Of a stretch of DNA of 64,000 nt, positions 27,752 to 37,232 are shown piece after piece (positions within the stretch are counted from its first letter, which is position 1; each line of letters starts with the position of its first letter). The stretch lies in NCBI RefSeq assembly GCF_022919215.1, contig NZ_CP095046.1, forward strand, positions 2,098,501 to 2,162,500. The letters are read 5' to 3'. The DNA comes from Hymenobacter cellulosilyticus. GTDB lineage: Bacteria > Bacteroidota > Bacteroidia > Cytophagales > Hymenobacteraceae. The notes below the pieces were generated by a model. It made no database searches and was not told the origin of the DNA. It saw only the letters and a list, made by a program, of their open reading frames with translations. The translations under genes and the position numbers were made by a program.

Positions 27752-27786
27752 GAAAAGCCCCGACAAATCCTGCCGGGGCTTTTTCC
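27752..27786. terminator. Bidirectional terminator, DUF779 gene and NTF2-like gene
   Basis: AAAAGCCCCG / CGGGGCTTTTT with an 11-nt loop between two converging genes. Confidence 0.85.
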
Positions 27787-27805
27787 GTCTTATATAGTAG
27801 GGGTT

Positions 27806-28273
27806 CTACCGTACCCGCACCGGCAAGCCTTCGAGCTGGGCGTAGCTAAGCTTCCAGGCACCTTTGGGGTTCTTTTTCCAAAGCAGGATAAAGTTGCCTT
27901 CGCCAATGCCCATCGGTGTGCCGGGCGTAGTCGGAATTACGTCGACCTGGTAAGTGCCGCCTTCGTAGGCCGTCTGCGCGTCGGTGCCGGAAGAGGCAAC
28001 GTTGAGGCGCAGGTTGGAAATCGTGCCCATTGTTTCGCGCACCCAGCGGTTCGATACTTCCGATTTGCCCTGGAAGTGGGTTTCACCCTGCAGGAAGTGT
28101 ACGTCGTCGGCGAACAGGGTGTCGAGCTGAATGGCGTTTTTGCTGTTCCAGGCGCTGATAAACTGCTGGTTGAGCGCCTGGGCTGTTACCGTGGTGGCGG
28201 GCGTTTCCGCGGTTTTGGTGCAGGAAGAGGCCAGAACTACCGTCAAGGGCATCATCCAAAGAAGGGACTTCAT
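27806..28273 (-). CDS. NTF2/SnoaL-like lipoprotein
   Basis: 155 residues from the ATG at 28273. A 47-residue upstream extension in the same frame overlaps the next gene's hairpin and lacks a signal peptide, so it was not used. Lipobox LASSC, Cys18. ALNQQFISAWNSKNAIQLDTLFADDVHFLQG is the typical start of the NTF2-like cone fold (SnoaL/DUF4440 kind), and GEGNFILLWKKNPKGAWKLSYAQLEG its end. Exported to the envelope. Such proteins may bind small ligands; nothing shows catalysis. Probably transcribed after the gene at 28362, though a hairpin lies between. Confidence 0.75.
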   Translation of the reverse strand: MKSLLWMMPLTVVLASSCTKTAETPATTVTAQALNQQFISAWNSKNAIQLDTLFADDVHFLQGETHFQGKSEVSNRWVRETMGTISNLRLNVASSGTDAQTAYEGGTYQVDVIPTTPGTPMGIGEGNFILLWKKNPKGAWKLSYAQLEGLPVRVR

Positions 28274-28306
28274 AAAGTCTAAGGGTTTGGTGAGGGATGG
28301 AAACAA

Positions 28307-28344
28307 TTTCGCCGACTCCGGCACAGGGGCTGGAGTCGGCGAAA
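28307..28344 (-). terminator. Hairpin between the glycine-zipper and NTF2-like genes
   Basis: TTTCGCCGACTCC / GGAGTCGGCGAAA, 13-bp stem with a 12-nt loop. The following T-tract is weak (ATTGTTT), so termination may be partial. Confidence 0.5.
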
Positions 28345-28361
28345 CTAAGCAAAGTCCGGAC

Positions 28362-28907
28362 TTACCAGCTCTTGCGACGAACTTCCGAGGTCGAGTAGGC
28401 CTTGTTACGGTCACCGTACGACTCGTTGGGCAGGTAACCAGCGGCTACCGGACCGTTAGCAGCAGTCAGCATCATTGGCGTGTTGGCAGCAAAGCCATTG
28501 GCCACTACGGGATACTGCTGCTGTTGTTTCTGGGCCTGAGCGGCCAGGTCAGCTTTCTTTTCGGCGGCGGCTACGCGGCGGGCCAGAGCAGCACGCTCGG
28601 CGCGGGCTTCGGCGGCGCGGTTGGCGGCAGCCTGGTTGGCAGCGGCCACGCGGGCGGCTTCCTTGCGCTTGTTGTCGGTGCGCTTACCAATGGCATAACC
28701 CACGCCGGCACCAGCTACACCACCTACTACGCCACCCACAGCGCGGTTGCGCTTGTGAATGATGGCACCGGCAGCGGCACCGCCAAGACCACCAATAACT
28801 GCACCTTTAGCCTGAGGGCTCCATTTTCCGTTTTGCGCCTGGGCCAGGTTGCTGTATACAGCAGAGAAGAATATTACCAGGGCGAGAATCAAACTGACCT
28901 TTTTCAT
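28362..28907 (-). CDS. Glycine-zipper envelope protein
   Basis: 181 residues. The signal peptide is cleaved near LAQA|Q (24). Residues about 34-80 carry repeated G-x3-G helices (GAVIGGLGGAAAGAI ... GGVVGGVAGAGVGYAIG), the YMGG/Gly-zipper pattern of proteins that insert into or span a membrane. Residues 80-135 are Ala/Arg/Glu-rich and probably a helix, and the tail is Asn/Pro-rich. The role is unknown; similar proteins are abundant in Bacteroidota envelopes. It precedes the NTF2-like lipoprotein in the same direction. Confidence 0.7.
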   Translation of the reverse strand: MKKVSLILALVIFFSAVYSNLAQAQNGKWSPQAKGAVIGGLGGAAAGAIIHKRNRAVGGVVGGVAGAGVGYAIGKRTDNKRKEAARVAAANQAAANRAAEARAERAALARRVAAAEKKADLAAQAQKQQQQYPVVANGFAANTPMMLTAANGPVAAGYLPNESYGDRNKAYSTSEVRRKSW

Positions 28908-29071
28908 GACTAGCTACTTTAAGGTTTCAGAAACACTTCTTCAGTTGTGATGAGGTGTTTTGCAAGCACCGTGCCAGTACGGCTGCCGCCCGGCGCAGTG
29001 CCAAAACCTATACGGAAAGAAAGCTCAGCAGGATTTGCCGCTTCTATACTTCAGAAAACCGGCCTCCTGCG

Positions 29072-29987
29072 CTACTTGACGAGCCAGCCATTGGCGTCGA
29101 GCCAGTTTTGCAGCCGGTCTGTCCAGTTATCCTTCGTGGTCTTGTTATTCATGCCGAAGCCGTGGCCGCCCTTGGGATAGAGGTGCATTTCGGCCGGTAC
29201 GCCGGCTTGCAGGCAGGCTTCGTAGAAACGCAGGCTATTCTGCACTACCACGGTTTTGTCGTCGGCGGCGTGCACCAGAAAGGTTGGGGCGTCTGGGCCG
29301 TGACCTGCTGCTCGTTGGAGTAAAGCCGAACTTGCTCGGTCGTAGGCGCGTCGCCGAGCAGGCTTTTGCGGGAGCCGCCGTGGGCCAGGTTGTCGGTGAA
29401 GCTGATAACGGGGTAGAGCAACACCAGGAAGTCGGGCCGCACGGAGGTATTGTCCTTCGTGTCGCCGGCCGGGGTGGTGAAGTGGGTGCCGGCCGTGGAA
29501 GCCAAATGGCCGCCGGCCGAAAAGCCCATAATGCCCACTCGGTTCGGATTAACACCAAACTCCGTTGCCCGCTGCCGTACTAGGCGCAGGGCCTGCTGGG
29601 CGTCCAGCAGCGGGCGGTGGTTTTGTCGGGCTGGGTTTGGTCGTTGGGCAGGCGGTACTTGAGCACAAAGGCCGTGATGCCCATTTCGTTTAGCCGCTTG
29701 GCTACATCGGTGCCTTCGTGGTCCATGGCTAGGCGCACGTAGCCGCCGCCGGGGCAGATAATGACGGCCGTGCCGTTGGCCTTTTCCTTGGCAGGTCGAA
29801 ACACCTGCAGCGTGGGCTGCACCACGTCCGAAACCCGCACCCCGCCACTGGCTACCGTCATGGTGCTTTCCTGCAGGTTGGTGGCAATGGAGTTAGGAAT
29901 GGTGCCCGAATAGAGCGAAATGATGCTTTGGGCAGACATAGTGTGGGCAAACAAACCGAGTAGGGCGGTCAGAACGAGCGTTTTCAT
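29072..29987 (-). CDS. Exported alpha/beta hydrolase (acetyl-xylan-esterase-like), frameshifted twice
   Basis: About 305 residues after repair. The signal peptide ends MSAQ (20). AVIICPGGGYVRLAMDHEG carries the oxyanion-hole HGGG-like motif, nucleophile Ser in GFSAGGHLAS, Asp in HAADDKTV, His in GGHGFG: a complete triad. Breaks: near 29609-29611 (TTA|PLLDAQQALRLV, CCC should be CCCC) and near 29286-29289 (QTPP|TFLVHAADD, CCCC should be CCCCC). The family includes BD-FAE-like and acetyl-xylan esterases of Bacteroidota, which remove acetyl groups from plant polysaccharides. No polysaccharide locus is beside it, so the substrate stays open. Confidence 0.8.
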
Positions 29988-30035
29988 AAACGAGCCAGGG
30001 TTGAAAACGAAATGTACGAGAGGATACGGGCTTTG

Positions 30036-33000
30036 CTACGCAGAAACCAGGCTGGCGGCGGCCTTTTTCAGCGTGGCCGAGGTGCTCCACTCACGCAGGC
30101 GGCTTTGCACGGCCGGCGGTACGGGCTGCCCGGTGCGGCCCCGCAGGTCGGCGTAGGTTTCGATGAGCTTGCGGGTGTTGCGCAGGGGCACAGCGGGTAG
30201 GGCTGGCAGCAGCACATCCAGCAGCTGCCGCACTGCGTCGTCGGTGAGTGGGTCGATGGCGCGGGTCTGGGCCAGCAGGTCGGTTAGGCGCTGCAGCGGA
30301 GCAAACTCCACGGCCAGGGTTTTGCCCAAGGCCTCGCCCAGCGCTGCCAGCTGCAGACGGGCCGTGGCAATGGCCGACAACAGTACTTCCAGCGCCAGCG
30401 CCCGGCACATCGGCGCGTTGTGCACAAGGCCCATGGCTAGCAACACGGTGGTGCTTTCATCAAAGGCGGAGCCGGCGCCCAGCAGGGAGTGCAGAAAAGC
30501 TTCTACAACGCCCCGTCCTTCCCCGCCCTGATTGTTTGTGCGGTAGGCGCAGGCAGTGCGTAGCAAATGCCAGTGCAGCGGCGCCGGGTTGTTAGGCATC
30601 AGCGTAAGCAGGAACGCTACATCCGGTACAATAGACCATAGATAGTACTGATTGGTAAGGCGCAGGCCTGCGTGCTGGGAATACAACAGCAATGGGGAAG
30701 GCGGGCGTTTATCGGGGTGCTTGGTAATAACGTTGAGTTCCTGCCACACAACGGTTACTTCCGGTTGGTCCTTGTTCCAGGTTTGCTTGTAGGTGTTGGA
30801 CTTTTGCACAAACTCCCACTGCGGCTGCCACGGGGCTGCTACGCCGGGGCAGGAAGTCAGCGGCAGCAACTCCGGCAGCTCGGCGGCGGGGTGGCGGGTA
30901 CGGCCCGCTACGGCCCACAGCCAGGGCAGGGCCTCGGCCAGGGGAGTCGGGGGCAAGTCGGAGGAGGCCTGCCGGAAAGGATTTAGCTGACCAAACTTCT
31001 TTACGACAGCCTTCACAACCGATACCGCCTCCCCGCTGACGGGCGGCAGCGGAGGCATAGGTTGCACCACGACGGCCGGAGCCAGAAACCAGCTCAGCAG
31101 GGCCCGCAGCTCAGCGTGCCGCACCTGTGGTAGCAACGCCCGGGCCGGGGCGGCATCCTGCTCGTTCCGGAAAGCCGTGCGGGCCAAGGCCAGGGCCAAG
31201 TCGGCGGCGTCGGGCGTGCGGTCGGCGGCTTCATAAGCCAGCAGCTTTTCAACCAACACCGAAGGCGCTACCCAGTGCGGGGCGTGGCTAGGGGTGCTCA
31301 GCAGCGGCAAGGTGGCCGCGCCGGCGCGGAGCTGCTCTTCGACGGAGGCCAGGCGCTGCTGCTCTACCCGCAACAGCGGGTCGGGGTTGCTGTATTGCTG
31401 GTCGTGCAGGCCGACGCGCCGCACCCGGGCTTCCGTAAAGCCCTGATACCAGCTGATAAGCAAGGCCGACAGCAACTCCCGCCGCCCGTTGCGGCCTGTG
31501 CTGAAGCTAACCTCGCGTAGCAGAGTGGCGGTTTCTTCTTCGGTTTTGCCTTTCAGATTCCAGGGCAGGGCCTGCAATAAATAGGGACGCAGTTGCTGGG
31601 CATAGTCCGCCGGATACTGCCCGCGCAGGCGCAGCAGCCCATCGAGCCACCGCTCGGTAGCGGCCGGCTCGTTGTGCTGCACCACCTGGCCCGTGAGAAA
31701 AAGCAGCTCGTGCCAGTCGGCTACTGGGGTAATGGCCGTAGCCGCCGATAGTTCGGGCACAAACTCGGGCAGCGGGAGGTAAGTCGCGGCCGTTGGGGCC
31801 GAATCCGGGGCCGCTACCAGGAAGCTGCTCAGGGTAGTGCGGGCGGCGGCGCTGAGCAGGTCGGTGTAGAGGCCGATGGTGGCCGTTGTTTCCTCGGCTT
31901 CGGCGGCATCGAGCACGGGTTTTTTGGCGCCGAGCAGGCCGGCCAGCAGCTTAGCCGCCCGCTCCTGCACCCCGGCATCGGCATTGGTCAGAGCCAGGCA
32001 GGCCAGCCGGGCGATGGTCGGGGCCAGGGTTGGCTGGCGCTTCACGAGCTTTTCAAACGCGCCCAGCAACGTCCGCAGGGTCGTTTTCAAATCCTGCCGG
32101 GGCATCAGCCCTTCGGCGTACAGCAGCAGCGGCGCGGCGTCGAAGTCAGGTTCAGTCCAGAGGCTCTTGAGCTGGTCGAGGGCAAAGTTGACGACCAGCG
32201 GCAGCGGGTGGGCCAGCAGTTCCACTAGTTCGTTTTGCCGGCTCAGCCGTTCGGATACCGTGGGCTGCAAGGCCTCAAACAGGTTTTTAAACCACGTCAG
32301 CAAGGGCCGGCGGAAGTCGCGGCGCAAGGCCAGCAGACTGCGGGTGAGCAGGTCGGCGCGGTCGAGGTGGCCCGACTGCACCAGCTCCCGGATAATATCC
32401 AACCAGGTAATCAGCTGGCGCGGGTGCTTCTCGGACCAGGTCTGCCAGGTAAGGGGCTCTTTCCAGTTCCACTTCTTCTTGTCCATGGTCAGCTGCACGC
32501 TGCCGCTATGGGAGTCGATGCTTGAATCGAAGTCGAACACCAGCGGCAGGTCCCGGGTGAGCAGCACCGGGTCGGTGCTCAGCTGCTGGGCCAGGACTTT
32601 TTCGGCCTGGGCCGGTACGGGTTCGGTTTCACACAGCGGTTTGCACATATCACCAATCAGCCCGGGCACCGAGGTGCTGAAGAGTCGGGCGTCATAAGGA
32701 ATAATCTGCCGGTCTTCGAGCTGGCGCAGCAGCCGGTAGCTGGGCTTGTACCACTGGTTGCTGGTCGACCACCGCTGTAGCCAGTCAAACACCCAGTCGG
32801 GGCGGGTGTGCTCCAGAACCTGCCAGAAGTGGGTGTCATTAGTCAGCTCGGGCCACCAGCCTGTGAAGTTGTTGGTCAGAGCTTCCTTGCGGGAATAGGT
32901 GCGCAGGCCACTCAAAAACAGCATCACACTCTGGTTGCGCGTGATGCGGCTGCCCCAGGTATTGGGCTTGAGCTGGACGATGGCCTCCAGTTCTTTCTTG

Positions 33001-33121
33001 AGCTTGGTCGTTTGGCGCCGGACCGGAATAACATCGGTTTTGGGCAAGGCCAGCAGGAAGGGAACCAGCTCCCGGGGCTTTGGTGCCGGATAATATGTTC
33101 GAATGTTTCAACAGCAGCCAT
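30036..33121 (-). CDS. DUF6493 family large helical-repeat protein, N-terminus frameshifted
   Basis: About 1028 residues. The true start is probably the ATG at 33121 (MAAVETFEHIIRH...). The frame joins the long open frame if the CCCC near 33073-33076 is CCCCC (HQSP|RELVPFLLALPKTDV). It is all alpha-helical with HEAT-like stretches (LVELLAHPLPLVVNFALDQLKSLW; TRLACLAL...QERAAKLLAGLL), no signal peptide and no enzyme motif seen. The DUF6493 call is from the N-terminal pattern FE.II....LVPFL and general form. It follows the SWIM zinc-finger gene by 67 bp on the same strand; related pairs occur with MoxR ATPases and vWA proteins in other bacteria, which are missing here. Confidence 0.65.
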
Positions 33122-33188
33122 ACGCGGCAAGGTAGTTAGCAGTCAGATAAATACGGAATAGATGCCGCCCGCAGGCAGCCGGCGGTAG

Positions 33189-34534
33189 TTAGGCAAAGCG
33201 CATTTGGGCTGCCAGAATATGCTTGCAGGGCCCGCGCTGCCCCTGATGCCCGCTAAACCAGGGACAGGTGCAGCGGGCCGGCTCCGGGCCGCCCACCACC
33301 ACGGTGTGCCACACGTCGGTGCCCCGCACCCGGGCCTCAGTGCGGCCCCCGGCGCCCACGCTTACCAGCTGCACGTCGTCGGCAGCGTCGAGCAGGGCCC
33401 GGGCATTTTTCAGGCGGGGATTCAAACTCAGGATGCGGTTCAGCTTGAAGGGCAGGCGGCGGTAGAAGTGCTGGTTGTCGGCCAGGTCGAAGCCCAGCAG
33501 ACCCATGGCCGAGAGGCTGGCGCAGAGGCGGTCCACGGTGTTGGGCGCTAGGTTGTTTTCCAGGGCAAACAGGCTGGGGTTGAAGACCTCGTTGCCGCGG
33601 AACAGGCGGTTGGCCCCCGCCACCCACTCGGCGGGCAGCTCCTCCATCAGGGTATCGAGTTGGTTGCCTTCCCCGAGAAGCCCCGCCACACGTCGGCCGA
33701 CAAGGCCAGCAGAAACCGCTGCCCGCCGCCCAGCTCCAGCACAAAGGCCGAGGACTGCCCGTCGGGGGTGGTAAACACGCGCAGGGCCTCGCAGAGCGGC
33801 AGCAGTCCCTCCAGCAGCCGCAGCCGGTGCACGCCGCCCACCCGCACGGCCCCGGGGCTGCCCACGGGCGAGAAGCTGGGGCGGGGGCCGCGCAGCACCA
33901 GGAAAAAGTCGGTTTTGGCGGTGCCGGCCGGCAGCCCTTGCACCAGTTGCAGGGCCTGCACGCGGGTCAGGCGCAGCTTTTCCTCCATCAAGGCCAGGTA
34001 GGCCTGCACGCTGGTCAGGCCCTTGATCCACCGCTCGGGCAGGGCCACTTTGCGCTCCACTACCTTGCCGGCGGCCCGCTCCAGGGTTACTTCCTTGTCG
34101 CCCACCGACAGGATAACCGGCTCGGTACGGGCAATGCGGGCTAGGGCGTTGACCATGGGCTCGTTGAAGTCGACGTTGGTGGTGCCGCTGCTCAGAAACT
34201 CTCCGTCCAGGGCTTCGGAGTTCAAATCGAGGCGGGCGTAGACGCCGTTGCACGACGAAAAGGCCTCGAAGCGCAGCTGCCCGGCCCCGGCCGTCACGAT
34301 AGGGTCGCGCAGGGCGGCACTCTGGGGCACGAAGCGGGAGGCCACTACTTTTGCTAAGGTGCTTAGGCCCCGGGCTGCCAGCCAGGAGTCACGGAGGCGG
34401 CCCCAGAAAAAGCAGGCCGAGCCGGTATCAGTAGCGGCCTGCTCTTCGGCAAAGGCGGACAACAGCAGGGAATTGCCTTCCGGACGGGTTTCCAGCGCGG
34501 AAGGGCGGGCATAGGCATACGCAAAGTCAGACAT
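33189..34534 (-). CDS. SWIM zinc finger protein, frameshifted
   Basis: About 448 residues after repair. The start at 34534 (MSDFAYAYARPSAL) is preferred over an upstream ATG 14 codons earlier. The C-terminus has the SWIM metal motif C-x-C-(x)n-C-x-H: Cys-Thr-Cys-Pro-Trp-Phe, then GPCKHILAAQ. The N-terminal 300 residues are mixed alpha/beta without a recognised fold. The break is near 33673-33676, where TCGGGGAAGG needs five G (GFSG|EGNQLDTLMEEL). SWIM fingers bind DNA or proteins. Paired with the DUF6493 gene downstream in a probable two-gene operon of unknown function. Confidence 0.8.
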
Positions 34535-34638
34535 GGCAGAGGCGTTGGATTCGAACTCTAAGGTAGCAGCTTGCAATCACAATTACTAACTTTTTTAGTA
34601 TATACTGTGGTAAGGGTTGGTAGGTTTTACTAGTTAGC

Positions 34639-34740
34639 TTAGTTTGCTTCGGGCGGGATAACCACAGTAGCCTCCTGCCGACCATCCGGAGTCTGCAAGG
34701 ATGTCACCGGATAGGAGTGACTATGGTGGTGATGCTTCAT
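34639..34740 (-). CDS. Possible small His-rich peptide
   Basis: 33 codons, starting MKHHHHSHSY and ending VVIPPEAN. An AGGAG-like sequence touches the start codon. The His-rich start could bind metal. It is not a clear attenuation leader, since the 100 bp to the SWIM gene show no terminator and no his gene follows. It may be chance; homologues would decide. Confidence 0.3.
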   Translation of the reverse strand: MKHHHHSHSYPVTSLQTPDGRQEATVVIPPEAN

Positions 34741-34998
34741 GCTCCTATCATAAGGTTCTTGGCTGGACTCAGGACAAGTGATACTAATGCCCGCTAGATG
34801 TCGCGCTTTGCTCGACCTGACGGCCCTAAGCCCGGGGCCTACGCAGGGTGTCAAGCCCGTCGGCAGGGCGGGCAAAAGGTGACTGCAACCACCGCTGCCG
34901 CGTGGTTGAGCTGCTGGTGGGCGCTGCAAAACAGGGCAAGAGGCAGGAAGTTAAGGGCAACCCGAACTTTATATAGCCAAAAGCTAATAATGGTTTTT

Positions 34999-35020
34999 AA
35001 TACGGAGGCAATTCCGTATT
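34999..35020. promoter_or_regulatory. Inverted repeat upstream of the manganese catalase gene
   Basis: AATACGGA-N6-TCCGTATT, a perfect 8-bp inverted repeat in an A+T-rich island, 115 bp before the start codon: a candidate regulator site. Confidence 0.35.
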
Positions 35021-35135
35021 CAGCCAACCGCAAAACCCGTATTTGTCGGGCATTATTCGGCTAGAAGGGCCCGTAAAGAAGTCCAGCCCCGGCAGTTCGG
35101 GGTTTCGCACTCTTACCAAAAACCATTTCACCACT

Positions 35136-36011
35136 ATGTTTTATCACGATAGAGAACTCCAGTACAAAGTGCGGGTCGAGAAGCCCAACCCAGCGTTTGC
35201 CCGCATGCTTCAGCAGGCCATTGGCGGCATCGAGGGCGAGATTCGCGTGTGTTTGCAGTATCTGTTCCAAGCCTGGGGCAACCGCGGCCCCGTGAAGTAC
35301 CGTGACATGCTGCTCGAAACGGGCACCGAGGAAATGGCCCACATCGAGATGCTGGCCACGGCCGTGGCCCTGAACCTGGAAGGCGCCCCCACGAGCCTGA
35401 AGGACGAGATGGCCAAGGACAAGATGATCGGGGCTGTGATGGGTGGCATGGACCCCCGCCACTTCCTCTCCTCGGGCCTGGCCGCTATGGCCGTCGACGC
35501 CAACGGGGTGCCCTTCAACGGCTCCTGGGTGGTAGGCAGCGGCAACACCGCCGCCGACATGTACGCCAACGTAATGGCCGAAAGCACCGGCCGCGTGCTG
35601 GCTACCCGCCTCTGGGAAATGACCGACGACCCCGGCATGAAGGACATGCTTAGCTTCCTCATTGCCCGCGACACGATGCACCAGAACCAGTGGCTGGCCG
35701 TGCTCGAAGAGCTGGGCGGCGTGCAGGGCATTCACCCCATCCCGAACTCCTTCCCTCAGTCTCAGGAAGTGCAGGACTTCAACTACGCCTTCGTAAGCAC
35801 CTACATCAACTCAGGCGACGGCAGCACGCCCGCCGGCCGCTGGACGGAAGGCCAGTCCATCGACGGCAAGGGCCAGTTCCACATCCTGAAGGCCCAGCCC
35901 CTGGGCGGGGAGCCCAAGCTGGCCCCACCCGTGCCCGAAGGCCACGCCCAAACCGAGCAGATGACCCTGACCGACACCATCATCGGCAACATCAAAGACA
36001 CGCTCAGCTAA
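35136..36011 (+). CDS. Manganese (non-haem) catalase
   Basis: 291 residues. The di-manganese ligands of the family are present at the expected positions: Glu35 (GGIEGEI), Glu66 and His69 (EEMAHIEM), Glu149 (MAESTGRVLATRLWEM) and His182 (RDTMHQNQW). The C-terminal tail carries the usual IHPIPNSFPQS... segment. The start at 35136 (MFYHDRELQYKV) is the family start; an upstream in-frame ATG is not conserved. It breaks down hydrogen peroxide to water and oxygen in the cytoplasm. It has its own terminator and is probably monocistronic. Confidence 0.95.
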   Translation: MFYHDRELQYKVRVEKPNPAFARMLQQAIGGIEGEIRVCLQYLFQAWGNRGPVKYRDMLLETGTEEMAHIEMLATAVALNLEGAPTSLKDEMAKDKMIGAVMGGMDPRHFLSSGLAAMAVDANGVPFNGSWVVGSGNTAADMYANVMAESTGRVLATRLWEMTDDPGMKDMLSFLIARDTMHQNQWLAVLEELGGVQGIHPIPNSFPQSQEVQDFNYAFVSTYINSGDGSTPAGRWTEGQSIDGKGQFHILKAQPLGGEPKLAPPVPEGHAQTEQMTLTDTIIGNIKDTLS

Positions 36012-36033
36012 GCCGTAACAACCTGTTATAGGC

Positions 36034-36077
36034 ACACAAAAAGCCCCGTCGGCACGAAGCCGGCGGGCTTTTTGTGC
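36034..36077 (+). terminator. Terminator of the catalase gene
   Basis: CACAAAAAGCCCCGTCGGC / GCCGGCGGGCTTTTTGTG, about 19-bp stem with mismatches and a T5 run. Confidence 0.85.
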
Positions 36078-36113
36078 GTAGTACCCCGCCGCACCTCCTG
36101 GCTGAACAGTCCT

Positions 36114-36292
36114 TGCACCGGTGCAGAAGACTTGCCGAGGGGCAGTAGGCTCTCTGCACCGGTGCAAGACGTCTGCCGAGGGGGCTGCGGGCATCTTGCA
36201 CCGGTGCAGAGCCTATACCGACGGGGCCGGACCCTATCTGCACCGGTGCAGGACGTATGCCGCCCGGGCTGAAGGCAGCTTGCACCGGTGCA
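36114..36292. repeat. Tandem array of five TGCACCGGTGCA palindromes, 42-bp period
   Basis: The perfect 12-bp palindrome TGCACCGGTGCA occurs at 36114, 36155, 36197, 36239 and 36281 (steps 41, 42, 42, 42). Flanks alternate CT/TC before and purine-rich after. The 30-bp spacers share a degenerate core TNYCGNSGGGGC. The last unit touches the stop codon of the gene at 36297. Frames give 14-residue repeats (such as CTGA....P.R) but no start or family supports a protein. Confidence 0.9.
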
Positions 36293-36296
36293 AGAG

Positions 36297-37013
36297 CTAG
36301 CCAGCCAGTACCGGAGCAGCAGGCGTATTAGTGCCTTTAGTCGTCCGCTGGGTGTTGCGCTTCGGCAGCAGGTCGTAGTTGAAGTAAGCCGGGGCCTTGG
36401 CGGGCTCTTGGCGGTGCACGTAGAGAGCGGCGCAATGCACGGCCCACAGGGCGTCGGCCAGGGTCTGGGCATCGGGGCCCAGGGCCGATATCGTGTCTTT
36501 TACGGCCTTAGTACCCTGGTTCTTGACGGCCGTGGCGGTAGTGTAGGCCGAGAGAAGAGCTTTGGCCTGGGCACCGACAGCCTGCAGGGCCGCGTCGGGG
36601 TGGTTTTCCAGCTGCTGCACGTAGGCCGTGAAGCGCGTCAGGCGCTTGGTTTTGGGAGCCTCGGTCAGGCCCTTGAGCTTGTCGGGGTAGAAGAGGGCCT
36701 TCTCGGTGGGGTGGTCGTAGAAGCGGGGCTGGAGCAGCTTCTTGTCGGTAGCCTGCACCAGCTTTTTAAGGCTTTCGAAGGCCTGGTCTTCGGTTTGGGT
36801 GCCGCTCTGGCGCTGCCCGTGGCCGGTGGTGCGCCCGCTCAGGCCCCCGCGGAAGGCGTCGAGGGCGGCCTGCAGGGCGGGGCGCTCGTCGCGCAGGAGC
36901 TTGTCCACGGCGGCGGGCTTGAGGGCCTCCAGGGTGAAGTCGGCAAAGGTGGCCAGCGTGTCGCGCGAGGCTTGCAGGCGGCGGAAATGATTGTCGTACC
37001 GTTCGGCGTACAT
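36297..37013 (-). CDS. Hypothetical helical protein
   Basis: 238 residues from MYAERYDNHFRRLQASRD (ATG at 37013); an upstream Met would add a hydrophobic, non-conserved-looking leader. Almost entirely alpha-helical, with Lys/Ala-rich repeats (ALQAVGAQAKALLSAYTTATAVKNQGTKAVKDT), a central GRTTGHGQRQSGTQTEDQAFE linker, and AYFNYDLLPKRNTQR near the end. No signal peptide, membrane segment or known motif. I do not recognise the family. The stop codon overlaps the end of the palindromic array. Confidence 0.65.
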   Translation of the reverse strand: MYAERYDNHFRRLQASRDTLATFADFTLEALKPAAVDKLLRDERPALQAALDAFRGGLSGRTTGHGQRQSGTQTEDQAFESLKKLVQATDKKLLQPRFYDHPTEKALFYPDKLKGLTEAPKTKRLTRFTAYVQQLENHPDAALQAVGAQAKALLSAYTTATAVKNQGTKAVKDTISALGPDAQTLADALWAVHCAALYVHRQEPAKAPAYFNYDLLPKRNTQRTTKGTNTPAAPVLAG

Positions 37014-37232
37014 AATGGGATAATAAGAAGAAAGAAGATAGTAAGAAAAAGGGCCGGGGCAGGGGATAAGCACGGTGTGTAACGGGCCCGGGCCAGGCGG
37101 ATAGGGTAGCGGTAAGTCCTGGAAATATTAGCAGAAATAGCCAATAGCGCAACACCCCGGGTAACTAGGTTGCCAATATTCTTTAGCAGAACTTTGCCGG
37201 CTTATCCGACGGATGCCCACTATCCTTATTGC

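Larger units (their letters stand above)
34535..35135. other. 600-bp intergenic region before the catalase gene
   Basis: It holds one possible 33-codon minus-strand gene (34639-34740), an A+T-rich stretch at 34560-34640 upstream of the SWIM gene, and an A+T-rich stretch with an inverted repeat at 34950-35020 upstream of the catalase gene. The middle part (34745-34950) is G+C-rich and I see nothing in it. Confidence 0.5.

Noticed and set aside
34535..34575. GAGTTCGAATCC on the minus strand, like a tRNA T-loop
   Set aside because: The sequence on each side does not pair to make a T stem, there is no matching 5' acceptor strand, and no anticodon arm is found in the 70 bp before it. A similar GAGTTCGAATC near 59,325 fails for the same reason.
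36114..36292. CRISPR array
   Set aside because: The repeats are only 12 bp, perfectly palindromic, and the spacers are related to one another; no cas genes are near.
37170..37232. Longer start for the RCC1 protein
   Set aside because: It would put 21 non-hydrophobic residues before a clear signal peptide that begins at the ATG at 37233.
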